Shown: positions 1-9,138 of the stretch, in pieces | Layout: every line of letters starts with the position of its first letter | How positions within the stretch are numbered: the first letter of the stretch is position 1 | Source of the DNA: Spirogloea muscicola | Lineage: Eukaryota > Streptophyta > Zygnematophyceae > Spirogloeales > Spirogloeaceae | Direction: 5' to 3' | Assembly: GCA_009602725.1 (NCBI GenBank) | Contig: WELB01000027.1 | Coordinates: forward strand, 620,738-635,912 | Length of the DNA stretch: 15,175 nucleotides | Program-made: the position numbers and the translations under genes | Notes under the pieces: generated by a model | Seen by the model: only the letters and a program-made list of their open reading frames with translations | Told to the model about the DNA's origin: nothing | Database searches by the model: none

Positions 1-154
1 CGCCGCCGCAAGTCGCGGCGCAGGGCCCGCCCGCGCCTCCGGCCGCGGTGCAGCCAGAGCGCCCTCGACGGTGCGGCGGCAGCCAGCGGCAGGAGCCCGC
101 TGGCGTCGCTTGCCTTTGCGCCGCCACGCCGCCACTCCGTCTGCCGTCGTCGCC
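1..154 (+). other. GC-rich open stretch upstream of the C2 gene (leader or missing N-terminus)
   Basis: The C2 reading frame stays open to the left edge but has no in-frame ATG, only Ala/Arg/Pro-rich low-complexity translation. Relatives begin their first C2 domain within a few residues of the start codon. This stretch is therefore more likely a GC-rich 5' leader than protein. An upstream exon outside the window cannot be excluded. Confidence 0.4.
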
Positions 155-3100
155 ACGCAAGAGGAGCTGAAGTGCGCGCCGTCTCCCGCGGCGCGCATTG
201 CGGCGGGCAGCGACCCGTACGTGAAGCTGCAGGTCGGGGAGGCCAAGGCCAAGTCGGCTGTGGTGTACAAGAGCCTCAACCCCGTGTGGAACGAGGAATT
301 CACCTTCGACGTCCGCTCGCCGCAGTCCGACGTCCTCCAGGTGGCCGCCGCCGCCTCGCCGCTACAGCACCACCGCCTGGCGCCGCAGCCGAGCTGCCAT
401 GGCTGCTCATTGTACGCCTGTCATGAGTGCTGGCATTAGCTGCTCCAGCTTGCCTGCCAGTGACTGAGGCCGTCTTAAGTGAATGTAAGGCTGCATAGTT
501 GGACCTCATGACGAGTAAGACGAGTAGTCATGCGGTGGGCTCCCATGAGTCGAGCATTATTTTTTCTCTTTTGTTTTACGTCTGACATCCTGGCCAGCTC
601 TGATGGCCGCGGACACGCATCAGCGGGAACAATGGTTGCAATGACCTCTGCTGTGGCTATGCTCCTGCCGCTCCTTCTGTGGACGTGCCAGAGACCAGGC
701 CTCCGCCCACAAATACCATGCTTGGTGCGCCGCAGAAGCTGAGGCAGGGCTGCCATATCTTAGCAGATGATGCTGTGGGACGAGGACTATATGTCGCGCG
801 ACGACTTCCTTGGGCAGCTGCGCATTCCGGTCGCGGATGTGGCGGCTGCTGACGGCCAGACCCTGCCACCGACCTGGTACCCGCTCCAGAAGCGCAGCGA
901 CAAGTCCCACGTTCGAGGTGCACTTGTGCTGCTCCCCTCGGATGCTGCTGTAAGAGCTCTCCAGTATGTCCTGACATCGTTTGGGAAGTCACAAAGCGAT
1001 CTTGAGAACCTTCAAAGAGGATGAAATTTGGTGTGTGCATGCATGTGCAGGCGACATCCTTGTGGCGCTTAGCCTGTATGGCAAGTCCGACACGGAGCCA
1101 AATTCCCCGGCGGGCTCTCTCAATGGCTCGTCCCGCCGGTCATCGGAGACCCTTTCAGGCTTGCTCGCAAGCTCTGATGACACTTCAACCACAGTCAATG
1201 GGATCCCGACGTCCGGCGAGCTGTTGCGCACAGACTCGACTGCGTCATCGGACGCTTCGACCGACTCCAATGTGAGCTGGTCCTCATCGCCAAAAGCATC
1301 GCAGTTGCTCCACAGTTGCCGGTGTGGCGCAGCTGATGCGCACCCTGCGTTTGGTCGTGGCTGCAGCAGGGGAGAGCCGTGCTCCCGTCCCGGCCGTCGC
1401 TGCGGCACCGCATCGCGGCTTCGCTCACGCACACTGGCAGCATGCCAGTGGTCCCCTCCCCTAGGTGCGCATCACAGTACCACCTGGCCATGCGGCACGA
1501 CTTGGCTGTGGCGCGCACTGTTGTCAGGGGCGTGGCAAAGCTTTGACTTGGCTCCATTTTGCTAATAACAGTGATAATACTAATGACAATATTGATAATG
1601 ATCTGCGTTTGTGAGAGCTGACACAAGGCTGCAATGCTGCTACTGCAGGACGGCGGTGGTCACGACACACCTGGCCAGCATGCCGCACCTGCGAGGGGCC
1701 GGCACGCCAGGCTCTCCAACGGTGGCCATGCTCGCCAGTCCCTTGTTGGTGGGTTCTCGTGCTGTTCCTCCGTTACCAAAGCGGCTCACCATATGCCTAT
1801 AGCCTGTCGCATGTTGCCGTGGTAATAAGTATATCAGGTGGTGCTAATTAGCCTCCCCAGCATCTTGTGGCCGCAGAGTGGTGTTGCAGAGAGAGCAGCG
1901 GCAGGCGACAGTCTCAATAGTGGTAGTGACGGCGCTCAAGAGGAGCTCTCATTGGAGTGGTTCAGCGAACCTCGCAAGGACGCTAGTGCGGGGCCGATGC
2001 CGCCGCCGCTTCCTGGTGGCATTGTCCTCAACCAGATGTTCGACGCCTCCGTCCAGGTCCGCCCCCTGTCACTTGTGCATATTGACGCCATGACGATTTC
2101 CGGTTTGACAAGCAGTTAAGCGCATGTATGCATGTGTAAGCTGTGTGATAGAAAGACTGAAGCCTCCACAAGCTGTAATCGCAGGAGCTGAACGAGGTGA
2201 TGTGGAAGCCTGGGAGTGCATTCCGAGATGAGATGACGGCAGCCGCCAAAATTTCACAGGCTGAGTTCTCACCCTGGCGGCGGTTGCCCGACGGCACTAT
2301 TCAGCGCTCATTCTCGTACATGGTTCCGGCCTCATCCCTTGTCAAGGCGTACAAGGTACAAATGTGGCTACAGAGTTTGATGGTGCTCCCTCTCCTGCCT
2401 GCCACATCCTTTGGGCGCTCAATCACATCGTCAAGCGGACCTCAAGGCTCTGATTGTGCTGATGCGGTGCAGGCTACGGAGACGCAGACATACCGCCGTG
2501 CCGACCAGGCGGGCTACCTCGTGGATGTGTCAGTGTCCACGCCCGACGTGCCATATGGGAGCACATTCCGCACGGAAATGCAGTTTTTGCTTGAGCCGAG
2601 CTCCCTCAGTGCGCTACTAATCCCACTTGGATGACGAAGATCTTGTTTTACTTAGTCGTTGATCCCATGATCAACAACTACATAAGAGGAATGGAAGCGG
2701 AGCCCCTCACTGTGACTGTTTGGGCAGGTCCACAGGGAACTGACGGTTGCTGTTGTTCTGGCCTTGCAGACCCGCAGCAGTCCCGCCTCCGGGTGTCATG
2801 GCGCGCCAACTTCTTGCAGAGCACCATGATGAAGGGCATGATTGAGGGCGGCATGCGCTCCGGCATCCGTGACGCATACATCCTTTACCTCAAGGTTCAC
2901 AATGCGACTATGCCCCCTCCAGTGATGCCAGCTCTCCTTGATAGCACATTGATCTGTCACATGAGAAACTCCTGAAAGTAGAGGTGGTCAGTGGCTGCTG
3001 TGACTGGCTCGCACCTCTTCAGCCCTACTCTGACATACTCGTCTATGGCCGTTTTGCTTGACCAGACGCTGTCGCCAAAGTACGTGAAGCCAGCAGGCAG

Positions 3101-6100
3101 TGGGGATCGGGCGCTGGTGAAGGAAGAGATGAAGCCCATGTCGAATCTGGAGGTTGCTGTGGAGTTCTTTGGGCATCCCTGGGTTGGTATCAGCCTGGCC
3201 GTGTCGCTCCTCATCCTCGTCCATCTCTTGGGCTCGCGGCCAAAGGTGCGGCAGGGCATCGAGTTTTACGGCCTTGACCTGCCGGATTCAGTAGGTGAGC
3301 TCTTCTGGTCCGTGATATTCGCGCTGGCCGGCGAGCGTCTCATCTGGCGCGTCAACAAGTTTGTCCGTACACGTATACTGCAACGTGAGCTCCCCACTTT
3401 GTGCATTCTCTTGCTTGGCTTTGATAAGAAATGCAGATATGTTGTCTTTGTTGCTATTGCTTTTTCTTTCTGCAAGGCTAGGGGTCTAGTGTTAGTAAAT
3501 TTGTGTAAGAGCTACTCCTTCAACCTCTTTGCTTGACCGTTGCAATCAGGGGTAATAGCAAATGCCAAGGGCATTAGAGCAAGAAAGCCAACTGACACGC
3601 ACCGAACCTTTGGCTTAAGTACGTCCTGCCAGATGACACGTTGGGACATGTATATAGATTCCGACTGCCTTTGAAGCCATGTCTGGGCTGATTGCAGGCG
3701 GAGATCACGGGTTGAAAGCCAATGGCGAGGGTTGGCTGGTCACTGTGTCGCTGCTAGAGGGGCAGAGCCTGGCGGCCGCTGGCCTCACCGGCATCTCCGA
3801 CCCCTACATCACATTCACCTGCAACGGCAAATCGCGGACCAGCTCTGTCAAGCTCCAGACACTCAATCCCACATGGAACGGTACATGCTCCTCAACTCAA
3901 GCATGGCATCCTTCATGGGCTCTCCTAACTACCTGAAGCTCCACAGCAGGGGATCTTCTGCTTCTCGAATAGACATCATAACTGAGACATGTAGAGGTTT
4001 CTCAGTGAGTACAATGCTAAATCAAGCCAACTTACTTGAAGCTTTGCAAAGTCTGTAGCCAAGTTGTCTTGCTGAGGGGTCGAGTCTCATAGCTCTGGTA
4101 GTCGGCAGTGCGCGTGAAACGCCTGCTGGGTACGCTGGAGTCCCTTGTAGATGGAGATTTTCAAGCTTGTCGTGTAACATGTTGAACTGCAGAGATCTTG
4201 GAATTCGACGCCATGGATGACGCGCCATCAACGCTCTCGCTGGAGGTATTCGATTACGAGGGGCCGTTTGCACAGGCCGAGTCGCTGGGTCGCGCCGAGG
4301 TCAATTTCCTCAAGCTGTCAGCGGAGGCGCTCGGCGACCTGTGGCTCCCCCTGGAGGGCCGGCGGGCCAAGGCCGCTGGCTCCAAGATCCACCTCAGGCT
4401 CTTCTTGACCAACACACGGGACGGCGAGTTGCTGCAGCCTCTGATGCAGAGGGTGGAGAAGGAAGTCGGCACCAAGGCAAGCATAACTCACTCTAAGCTT
4501 AAAAAAGGCAGTAATACAGTGACCCATTGTTATGATTACTGCGAGGCAGTATTTATCAGCCCACATGCAAAACTTATGATTCTGCCCTGCAGATTGTGGC
4601 CGAGGCTAGATCACTGTATGAGTGCTGGACACAGTGCAGGGAGGTCGATCTGATATTTGCAACTTAGTGGTCATTCTGCAGATTGTCAAGCGGTCAGCTC
4701 AGAAGAATCTGTCGTTCCAACGGCTATTCTCTGTTCCAGAGTCAGAGTTCCTGATTAATGACTATTCCTGCTCCGTGAAGAAGAAGCTTCCACTCCAGGT
4801 CAATGTCAAGCTGCTCTAGATAAATACTCCTGTTATCTGTAATGCATGTATAGTGCTTGATGAGCAATACCTGTTATCATGCTCAAACATGCTGGTCCTG
4901 GGTGGCAGGGCCGCCTTTTCGTCTCCCCACGGCAGCTTGGGTTCTACTCCAATCTCTTTGGCCACAAGGTCAAGTTTGCAGTAATGTGGGAGGACATTGA
5001 CGAGATCAAGGAGAATGCAATGTCCATCAACTCCTTCAACCGCATGATTAATCCGTCCATCACGCTTTACATCCGCAAGGGCAGGGGCGGAGACTCCCGG
5101 GTTGGGGCGTATGGGTCGGATGCTCAAGGCAGACTGAAGCTGCGATTTATGTCCTTTGTTCGTCCGGGCCCCGCTTTCAGGTCTGATACTTACTATAGTG
5201 GCAAAAATGCTACTGGGTGCTGACGTCAGAGAAGGTGGCAGGCGCTACAAGGGTTCATCTGTTACTTCTTTTGTGTGATGTCAGGCAGATCAATAGATCG
5301 CTGTTTCCGACATTAGAGTGCTTTGTGTGCCCCCCCTCCTGACTCTGCTTCTTGTGCACTTCAACCATTCTAGGACCATCGTAGTTCTCTGGAAGAACAG
5401 AACACTACCGCTTGACCAGCAAATCCAGAAGGTAGCCGAAGCGGAGGTCCGGGAAGGAGAAGGCCACATTCAAGAGAGCCAGCAGAAGCAGGCTGATGAT
5501 GAGGGCGCATTCTTGGGTGTCGACCCAGCAGAGATGGTGGAAGCTGCACAGCTTGAAGTCCCAATCACAGTGAGCCACTTGACTTCATATATGCCGTTTA
5601 TGATTTATGACTTCATTGCGCTTGAGTTGCTGCTGGTTCTTCTGGACCGTGGCCAGGAGATGGTGCTTCTGATGTGGTTTAGATGTCGCAGTCCCGCATA
5701 CTTGAGTAGAACCATTGCAGTTTTTGCAATTTCGACCATGTCCTGATCAAGCTGCATGTCTTTCACAAACACGTGTGCTCACAGGTAGCGCAGTTCCTGA
5801 GCCTGATGAACACGAAGCAGCTGGACCAGAAGGTTGCGGAGCATATGGGGCACCTGAACTATACGGCAACCGACTGGGAGCGCACTGGTGAGGAGCTCAA
5901 GATGCAGCGGGAGGTGAAGTACCAGTACTCGCGAAAGGTTTGCTCGTTCGGCACGGGGGTGACCATCATGCAGCAGAAGAGCCGCAACGCCGAGATGACA
6001 ATGTGCATGCTGGAGGAGCTCGTCACCCTGCACGATGTCCCATTTGGCGACCACTTCCAGGTGATGACGGGCAACTGCTAATTTACAGCCTACATTTTGA

Positions 6101-6597
6101 TAACACCATTACATGTAATATATGATCTGGAACCTTAGCTGCCTCTGAACCTAAGCTACCTGCATCCGACTTCACAGCCACCTGCATCGAAGGTGTATGT
6201 ATGAACAACTCCCTAGCCATTGCACAATCTGCTTCAGCGACCCAGCCTGTACCTAGCTCAACGCGTAGTTCCGCTCAGTCTCACACGGCAGGGATAAGGT
6301 GTTATATGTATGTGCTGCTCTTCTGATGTCATTGTCCTTAGCGACTGTACTGCCATGCAGGTCGAGACAAGGAAGGAGCTCCGGCAAATGTCAGAGAAGC
6401 CGGCGCTCTCAGAGCTCCGAGTGCTAGTGGGAGTGTCATGGCACAAGAAGACGCTGTTCCAAAAGAAGATTAGCGCTAATGTGATCGAGTACCACAAGCA
6501 GCACGTCAAGGACGTGGTGGACATTCTCGTCAAGGAGGTTCTCAGCCACACGCAGGGCTCTCTCAAGCAATCTGATGTGAAGCTCAGTGGCAATTGA
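155..6597 (+). CDS. C2 / VASt / GRAM multi-domain protein, 15 exons, 5' end uncertain
   Basis: Likely a membrane-anchored lipid-binding protein like the plant C2 and GRAM domain-containing proteins (At1g03370 type). Exons: 155?-340, 767-917, 1051-1271, 1877-2056, 2185-2355, 2473-2608, 2770-2894, 3066-3384, 3698-3880, 4193-4476, 4682-4798, 4909-5180, 5374-5569, 5785-6060, 6361-6597. All joins keep frame. Length is about 1017 residues from 155, close to the roughly 1020 of the plant proteins. Domains (residues from 155): C2-A 1-125 (SDPYVKLQVG, LNPVWNEEF, WDED); Ser-rich linker 130-225; VASt-1 about 234-392 (STPDVPYGSTF, STMMKGMIEGG); hydrophobic segment about 429-446; C2-B about 505-620 (SDPYITF, LNPTWN); GRAM about 660-770 (FLINDYSCSVKKKLPLQGRL, MWEDIDEI); VASt-2 about 815-1000. 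VASt is a StAR-like sterol/lipid-binding fold, so a role in lipid transfer at ER-plasma membrane contacts is inferred. Both C2 domains keep some but not all typical Ca2+-binding Asp residues. Introns over 300 nt (426, 605, 313, 312) show nothing else supportable. The stop is TGA at 6595. Confidence 0.9.
4477..4681 (+). other. GC-AG intron (intron 10 of the C2/VASt gene)
   Basis: The coding match runs up to EKEVGTK and resumes with IVKRSAQKNLSFQRLF. The only donor that joins them in phase 0 is ACCAAG|GCAAGC at 4476/4477, with acceptor TCTGCAG at 4681/4682. GCAAG preceded by AG is the classic strong context of the minor GC-AG class. The other 25 introns in the window fit GT-AG. Confidence 0.75.
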
Positions 6598-6614
6598 TGA
6601 ATTTATTCTCCATG

Positions 6615-6657
6615 GAGGCCAAATACTGGGCCTCTTTAGGGGCTGCTGACAGCCCCT
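6615..6657 (+). other. Two adjacent hairpins just after the C2/VASt stop codon
   Basis: The first hairpin has a perfect 6-bp stem, GAGGCC (6615-6620) with GGCCTC (6629-6634), and an 8-nt loop. Three bases later a perfect 7-bp stem follows, AGGGGCT (6638-6644) with AGCCCCT (6651-6657), and a 6-nt loop. The pair starts 18 nt after the TGA, so it lies in the 3' UTR. Its function is unknown. Confidence 0.5.
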
Positions 6658-7271
6658 TAGCCTCATGCACCGGCAGCATTTGCCCGTAGGGATGCCTATA
6701 TGCTTCAACCCAAAGCCCTTACCTCAAACCCGGAGTTGTGTGAATGGTAGGCTAGCTTACTATGGCAAGGCCTTCGTGCACCGCGCTTGGAGTTGCACAA
6801 GCGCCTACTCGTTTATGTATAGTTATTGTGCCCCTCCAAGTTGTTTTTCTCGCAAATTGTGCCACCGCCCATCTTTGTCGTCATGTTTGGAGCTTCCACA
6901 GCGTGTGGACTCTGCACGCCACACCACCAGCGCAGCTTGGGACACATCCAGCTGGCCACCTCTGGCCTTGCTGCTGCCGGAATGATTGTTTTCGCTGTTG
7001 CTTTGTGTACTTGTGACTTCACCTGAGTCAATGTTTGCTCGAGCAGAAAGGGCCATCTCCACGTTCTGACAGGTGTTCGAAGGTGCACAACTGCTGACGT
7101 TCTTGCTCTAGTTGGCATGACAGTGGGGAAAAACACCAAGCAGTATTGCCTCACATACTGGTGCAGCCCTTCCGGGTTTTTACAGCTCATGGCAGCTTCC
7201 TTTGTGACTTCAATGTAGCAACTAGTATCTTGCTTTTTGCGCCATCCGGCTCCTTCAGACCTTGTCCATTC
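6658..7271. other. Intergenic / 3' UTR, no gene seen
   Basis: Short open frames occur here on both strands, but none shows a recognisable domain or a splice pattern that extends it. Composition is mixed with T-rich patches. It most likely holds the rest of the C2/VASt 3' UTR and spacer. I found no TGTAA green-algal polyadenylation motif after the stop. Confidence 0.5.
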
Positions 7272-7487
7272 CTTTGGGCTGGCCTCTCACAGCCACTGCT
7301 GTCAGTCTCACTGCTGTCAATCTCGGAGCGCTATTTCTGAATGTCGCACGCCTCACTGTGATAATGGCACGCCCAGGCACCCACTCCTTTGCTACTTCCC
7401 CAGCCACTACCTTAAAATTGGTCGACGAACTCCTTCCTTGTACACCTCTTTCTTCCTTTCTTTCTTTGGGCTGGCCTCTCACAGCCA
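7272..7487 (+). repeat. 24-bp direct repeat pair with an inner 15-bp tandem duplication
   Basis: An identical 24-base unit beginning CTTTGGGCTGGCCTCTCACA lies at 7272-7295 and 7464-7487, 192 bp apart. From 7294 the sequence CACTGCTGTCAGTCT is followed at once by CACTGCTGTCAATCT (7309-7323), a 15-bp tandem with one mismatch. The second 24-base copy is preceded by a C/T-rich tract (about 7430-7466). No terminal inverted repeats or ORF suggest a transposon. Confidence 0.6.
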
Positions 7488-7653
7488 TTGCCGTAAAATA
7501 TAGTTGGAATCGTTGTTTCTCTTTAACAGCCCACAATTTCAATTTCAGTAGCCGCAATTCCCTTCGCACCCAGCTCCTTTCTCTCGAGCAGGTGACGTAC
7601 ATTTGTCCAATGTGCTTGCCTTTGTACTTGGCCACACATGGCCTCCCCATCTC

Positions 7654-7661
7654 TTAATATA
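7654..7661 (+). promoter_or_regulatory. Possible TATA element for the cornichon gene
   Basis: TTAATATA lies about 140 nt before the cornichon ATG and is followed within 10 bases by a pyrimidine run (TTTCTTTCTCTCG) that could act as an initiator. Position and composition fit a core promoter. AT-rich octamers are common by chance, so this is tentative. Confidence 0.3.
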
Positions 7662-7678
7662 CACGCATTTCTTTCTCT

Positions 7679-7798
7679 CGAGCTGCTGCTTCGCAGCTCG
7701 CCGCCGCCGCCGCCGCGGCCGCCGNGCGGCGGAGCTGGCGGCGGCAGCAGCCGCAGTAGCGGCGGCGGCCCTGAGCGGGCGGCGGCGGCGGCGGCGGC
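7679..7798 (+). promoter_or_regulatory. GC-rich leader of the cornichon gene with a hairpin and triplet runs
   Basis: A perfect 8-bp stem, CGAGCTGC (7679-7686) with GCAGCTCG (7693-7700), encloses a 6-nt loop. It is followed by (CCG)n, an unresolved base N at 7725, and (GGC)n running directly into the start codon. A TGA at 7772-7774 is in frame with the ATG at 7799, which excludes an N-terminal extension within this stretch. Structure of this kind in a leader could limit ribosome scanning, which is inference. Confidence 0.45.
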
Positions 7799-9138
7799 AT
7801 GACGCCGGCGTTCGCGCTTTGGCTGGCGTCCTTCCTCGCCGTCGCCGCGCTCCTCGGCATCGTCATGTACATGGTGCGCAGCCGCCGAGCGGCGCTCAAC
7901 CCTGGAGGTTAGGGTTAGGTTTAGGGCTTTCAGGTTTAAAGCCCTAGTGCCCTGCTGCCTGGCTAGCCGCCGCTGCCCTCCCAAACCTGGCGGCCTGATT
8001 AGAGCCGCCTGACGTGAAAAGCCGAAGAGTTAAAAGCTGAACTAATAGCATAAAGGACAGGGGCGCTTCTAAGTACATCGAAGTTGGCAAGTATTGGGGG
8101 CTGAACACGTATCTCCATGTTCTTAAGGTGTCTCTCCATGTTCTTAATATCCGACACTTTGACCAACTGAATCATACTCACCAGTACTCACTACGTGACT
8201 CGGGTCTCTCAGTCTGACGCATCGGCGGCGGCAATTACTTGGGTGCAGCTCATCTGCCTGTCTGACCTGGAGAACGACTTCATAAACCCGCACGACTCGG
8301 CGTCGCGCATCAACCTCCTCGTTGCGCCCGAGGCGGCGCTCCATGCCGGCCTCTCCGTGCTGCACCTCGTGACGGGCCGCTGGGTCTTCGCGCTCCTCAA
8401 CGCGCCGCTCGTCGTATACCATGCCCGCCTGTAAGGAAACCCCTGCCTCTTTGCCCACTTAGCGCCAGCCACCTGTGCAGCTCTAGCTCGCCTGGCACTG
8501 TGAGAACGGCCCCACCTGAGTACACCGCAAGGCAGCCATGGCGTTTTCAGCATACTGTTGCAGATGGGCTGCCTTGATTAACCCTGAAGCCGGGCGCCGT
8601 GCCCGGCCGCCGAGTAGGCCTCGGCCAGGGCCTGACGGGAGGTCGTTTGGCATTGGCGGGAGCGGTGGTAGGTGGCAACGGCGAGAGCACCTCGTGGACG
8701 TTACGGAGATCTTCGTGCAGCTGCCAGCGGCGAAGAAGATGCGCCTGCTCAAGCTCTTCTTCTACCTCCTCCTCTTTGTCATCTCCATCTACAAGTCCGT
8801 TGCCACCACGATAGACAGCCTTGGCTGCCGCTATTGCAGCCTGCTGCTTGCAATCGTATTCGCTCCTGCCGGCAAGAACAACAGCTCTTCTGAACGCGAC
8901 ACAATATACAACCCTGATATATACAATCTAGTGTCTTTCTCATCACCTCAAAGTGGCAGAGATGGCTCAAGGAGTCTGACAGTGCCGCGCTCCAGGTACT
9001 TGTTGAGTAGCCTGCTTCTTGCCTATGCTGAACAATGGCCGCTCTCGCCCGTGTGGCCGCAGGCTGGTCGAGTCCACTGTCTACATGCTGATGGAGGGCG
9101 ACGGTGTTGAGCATGCGCACCACCGTGCCACACATTGA
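7799..9138 (+). CDS. Cornichon / Erv14-family ER cargo receptor, 4 exons
   Basis: Cornichon proteins package membrane cargo into COPII vesicles at the ER. Exons are 7799-7873, 8249-8430, 8672-8794 and 9063-9138; the sum is 456 nt, giving 151 residues, normal for the family. Family landmarks in order: hydrophobic segment 1 at about residues 5-25 (FALWLASFLAVAALLGIVMY); the diagnostic acidic/NP motif LICLSDLENDFINPHDSASR (26-45); segment 2 with LVTGRWVFALLNAPLVVYH; the signature REHLVDVTEIF (90-100); and segment 3, LLKLFFYLLLFVISIYK (111-127). The last exon supplies LVESTVYMLMEGDG and a His-rich tail. Donors are GTGCGC, GTAAGG and GTCCGT; acceptors are TGCAG, GGTAG and CGCAG, all in phase. ATG 7799 is preceded by an in-frame stop at 7772. 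Reading through the third donor instead gives an unrelated tail to 9110, so the spliced tail is preferred. Confidence 0.93.
7907..7946 (+). repeat. Telomere-like motif and hairpin inside cornichon intron 1
   Basis: Bases 7907-7926 read GGTTAGGGTTAGGTTTAGGG, mixing TTAGGG and plant-type TTTAGGG units. An overlapping perfect 9-bp inverted repeat, TAGGGCTTT (7922-7930) with AAAGCCCTA (7938-7946), has a 7-nt loop. The motif lies about 33 nt inside the intron. Related telo-boxes (AAACCCTA) are known as control elements near the 5' ends of plant genes. Whether this is a control site or a small telomeric insertion cannot be told from sequence alone. Confidence 0.5.
8112..8147 (+). repeat. 15-bp direct repeat in cornichon intron 1
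   Basis: TCTCCATGTTCTTAA occurs at 8112-8126 and again at 8133-8147, a local tandem duplication with a 6-bp spacer, about 100 nt upstream of the acceptor at 8248. No function is indicated. Confidence 0.6.

Noticed and set aside
1649-1825. A possible extra exon inside the 605-nt intron 3 of the C2/VASt gene, after TACTGCAG and reading DGGGHDTPGQ.
   Set aside because: It has no good in-phase donor to rejoin the exon at 1877, and the flanking exons already join in phase without it.
8795-9110. Read-through of the third cornichon exon, giving a tail with CSLLLAIVFAPAG and about 90 further residues.
   Set aside because: Splicing AA|GTCCGT to GCAG|G gives SIYKLVESTVYMLM and a normal family length of 151; the read-through tail is unlike any cornichon.
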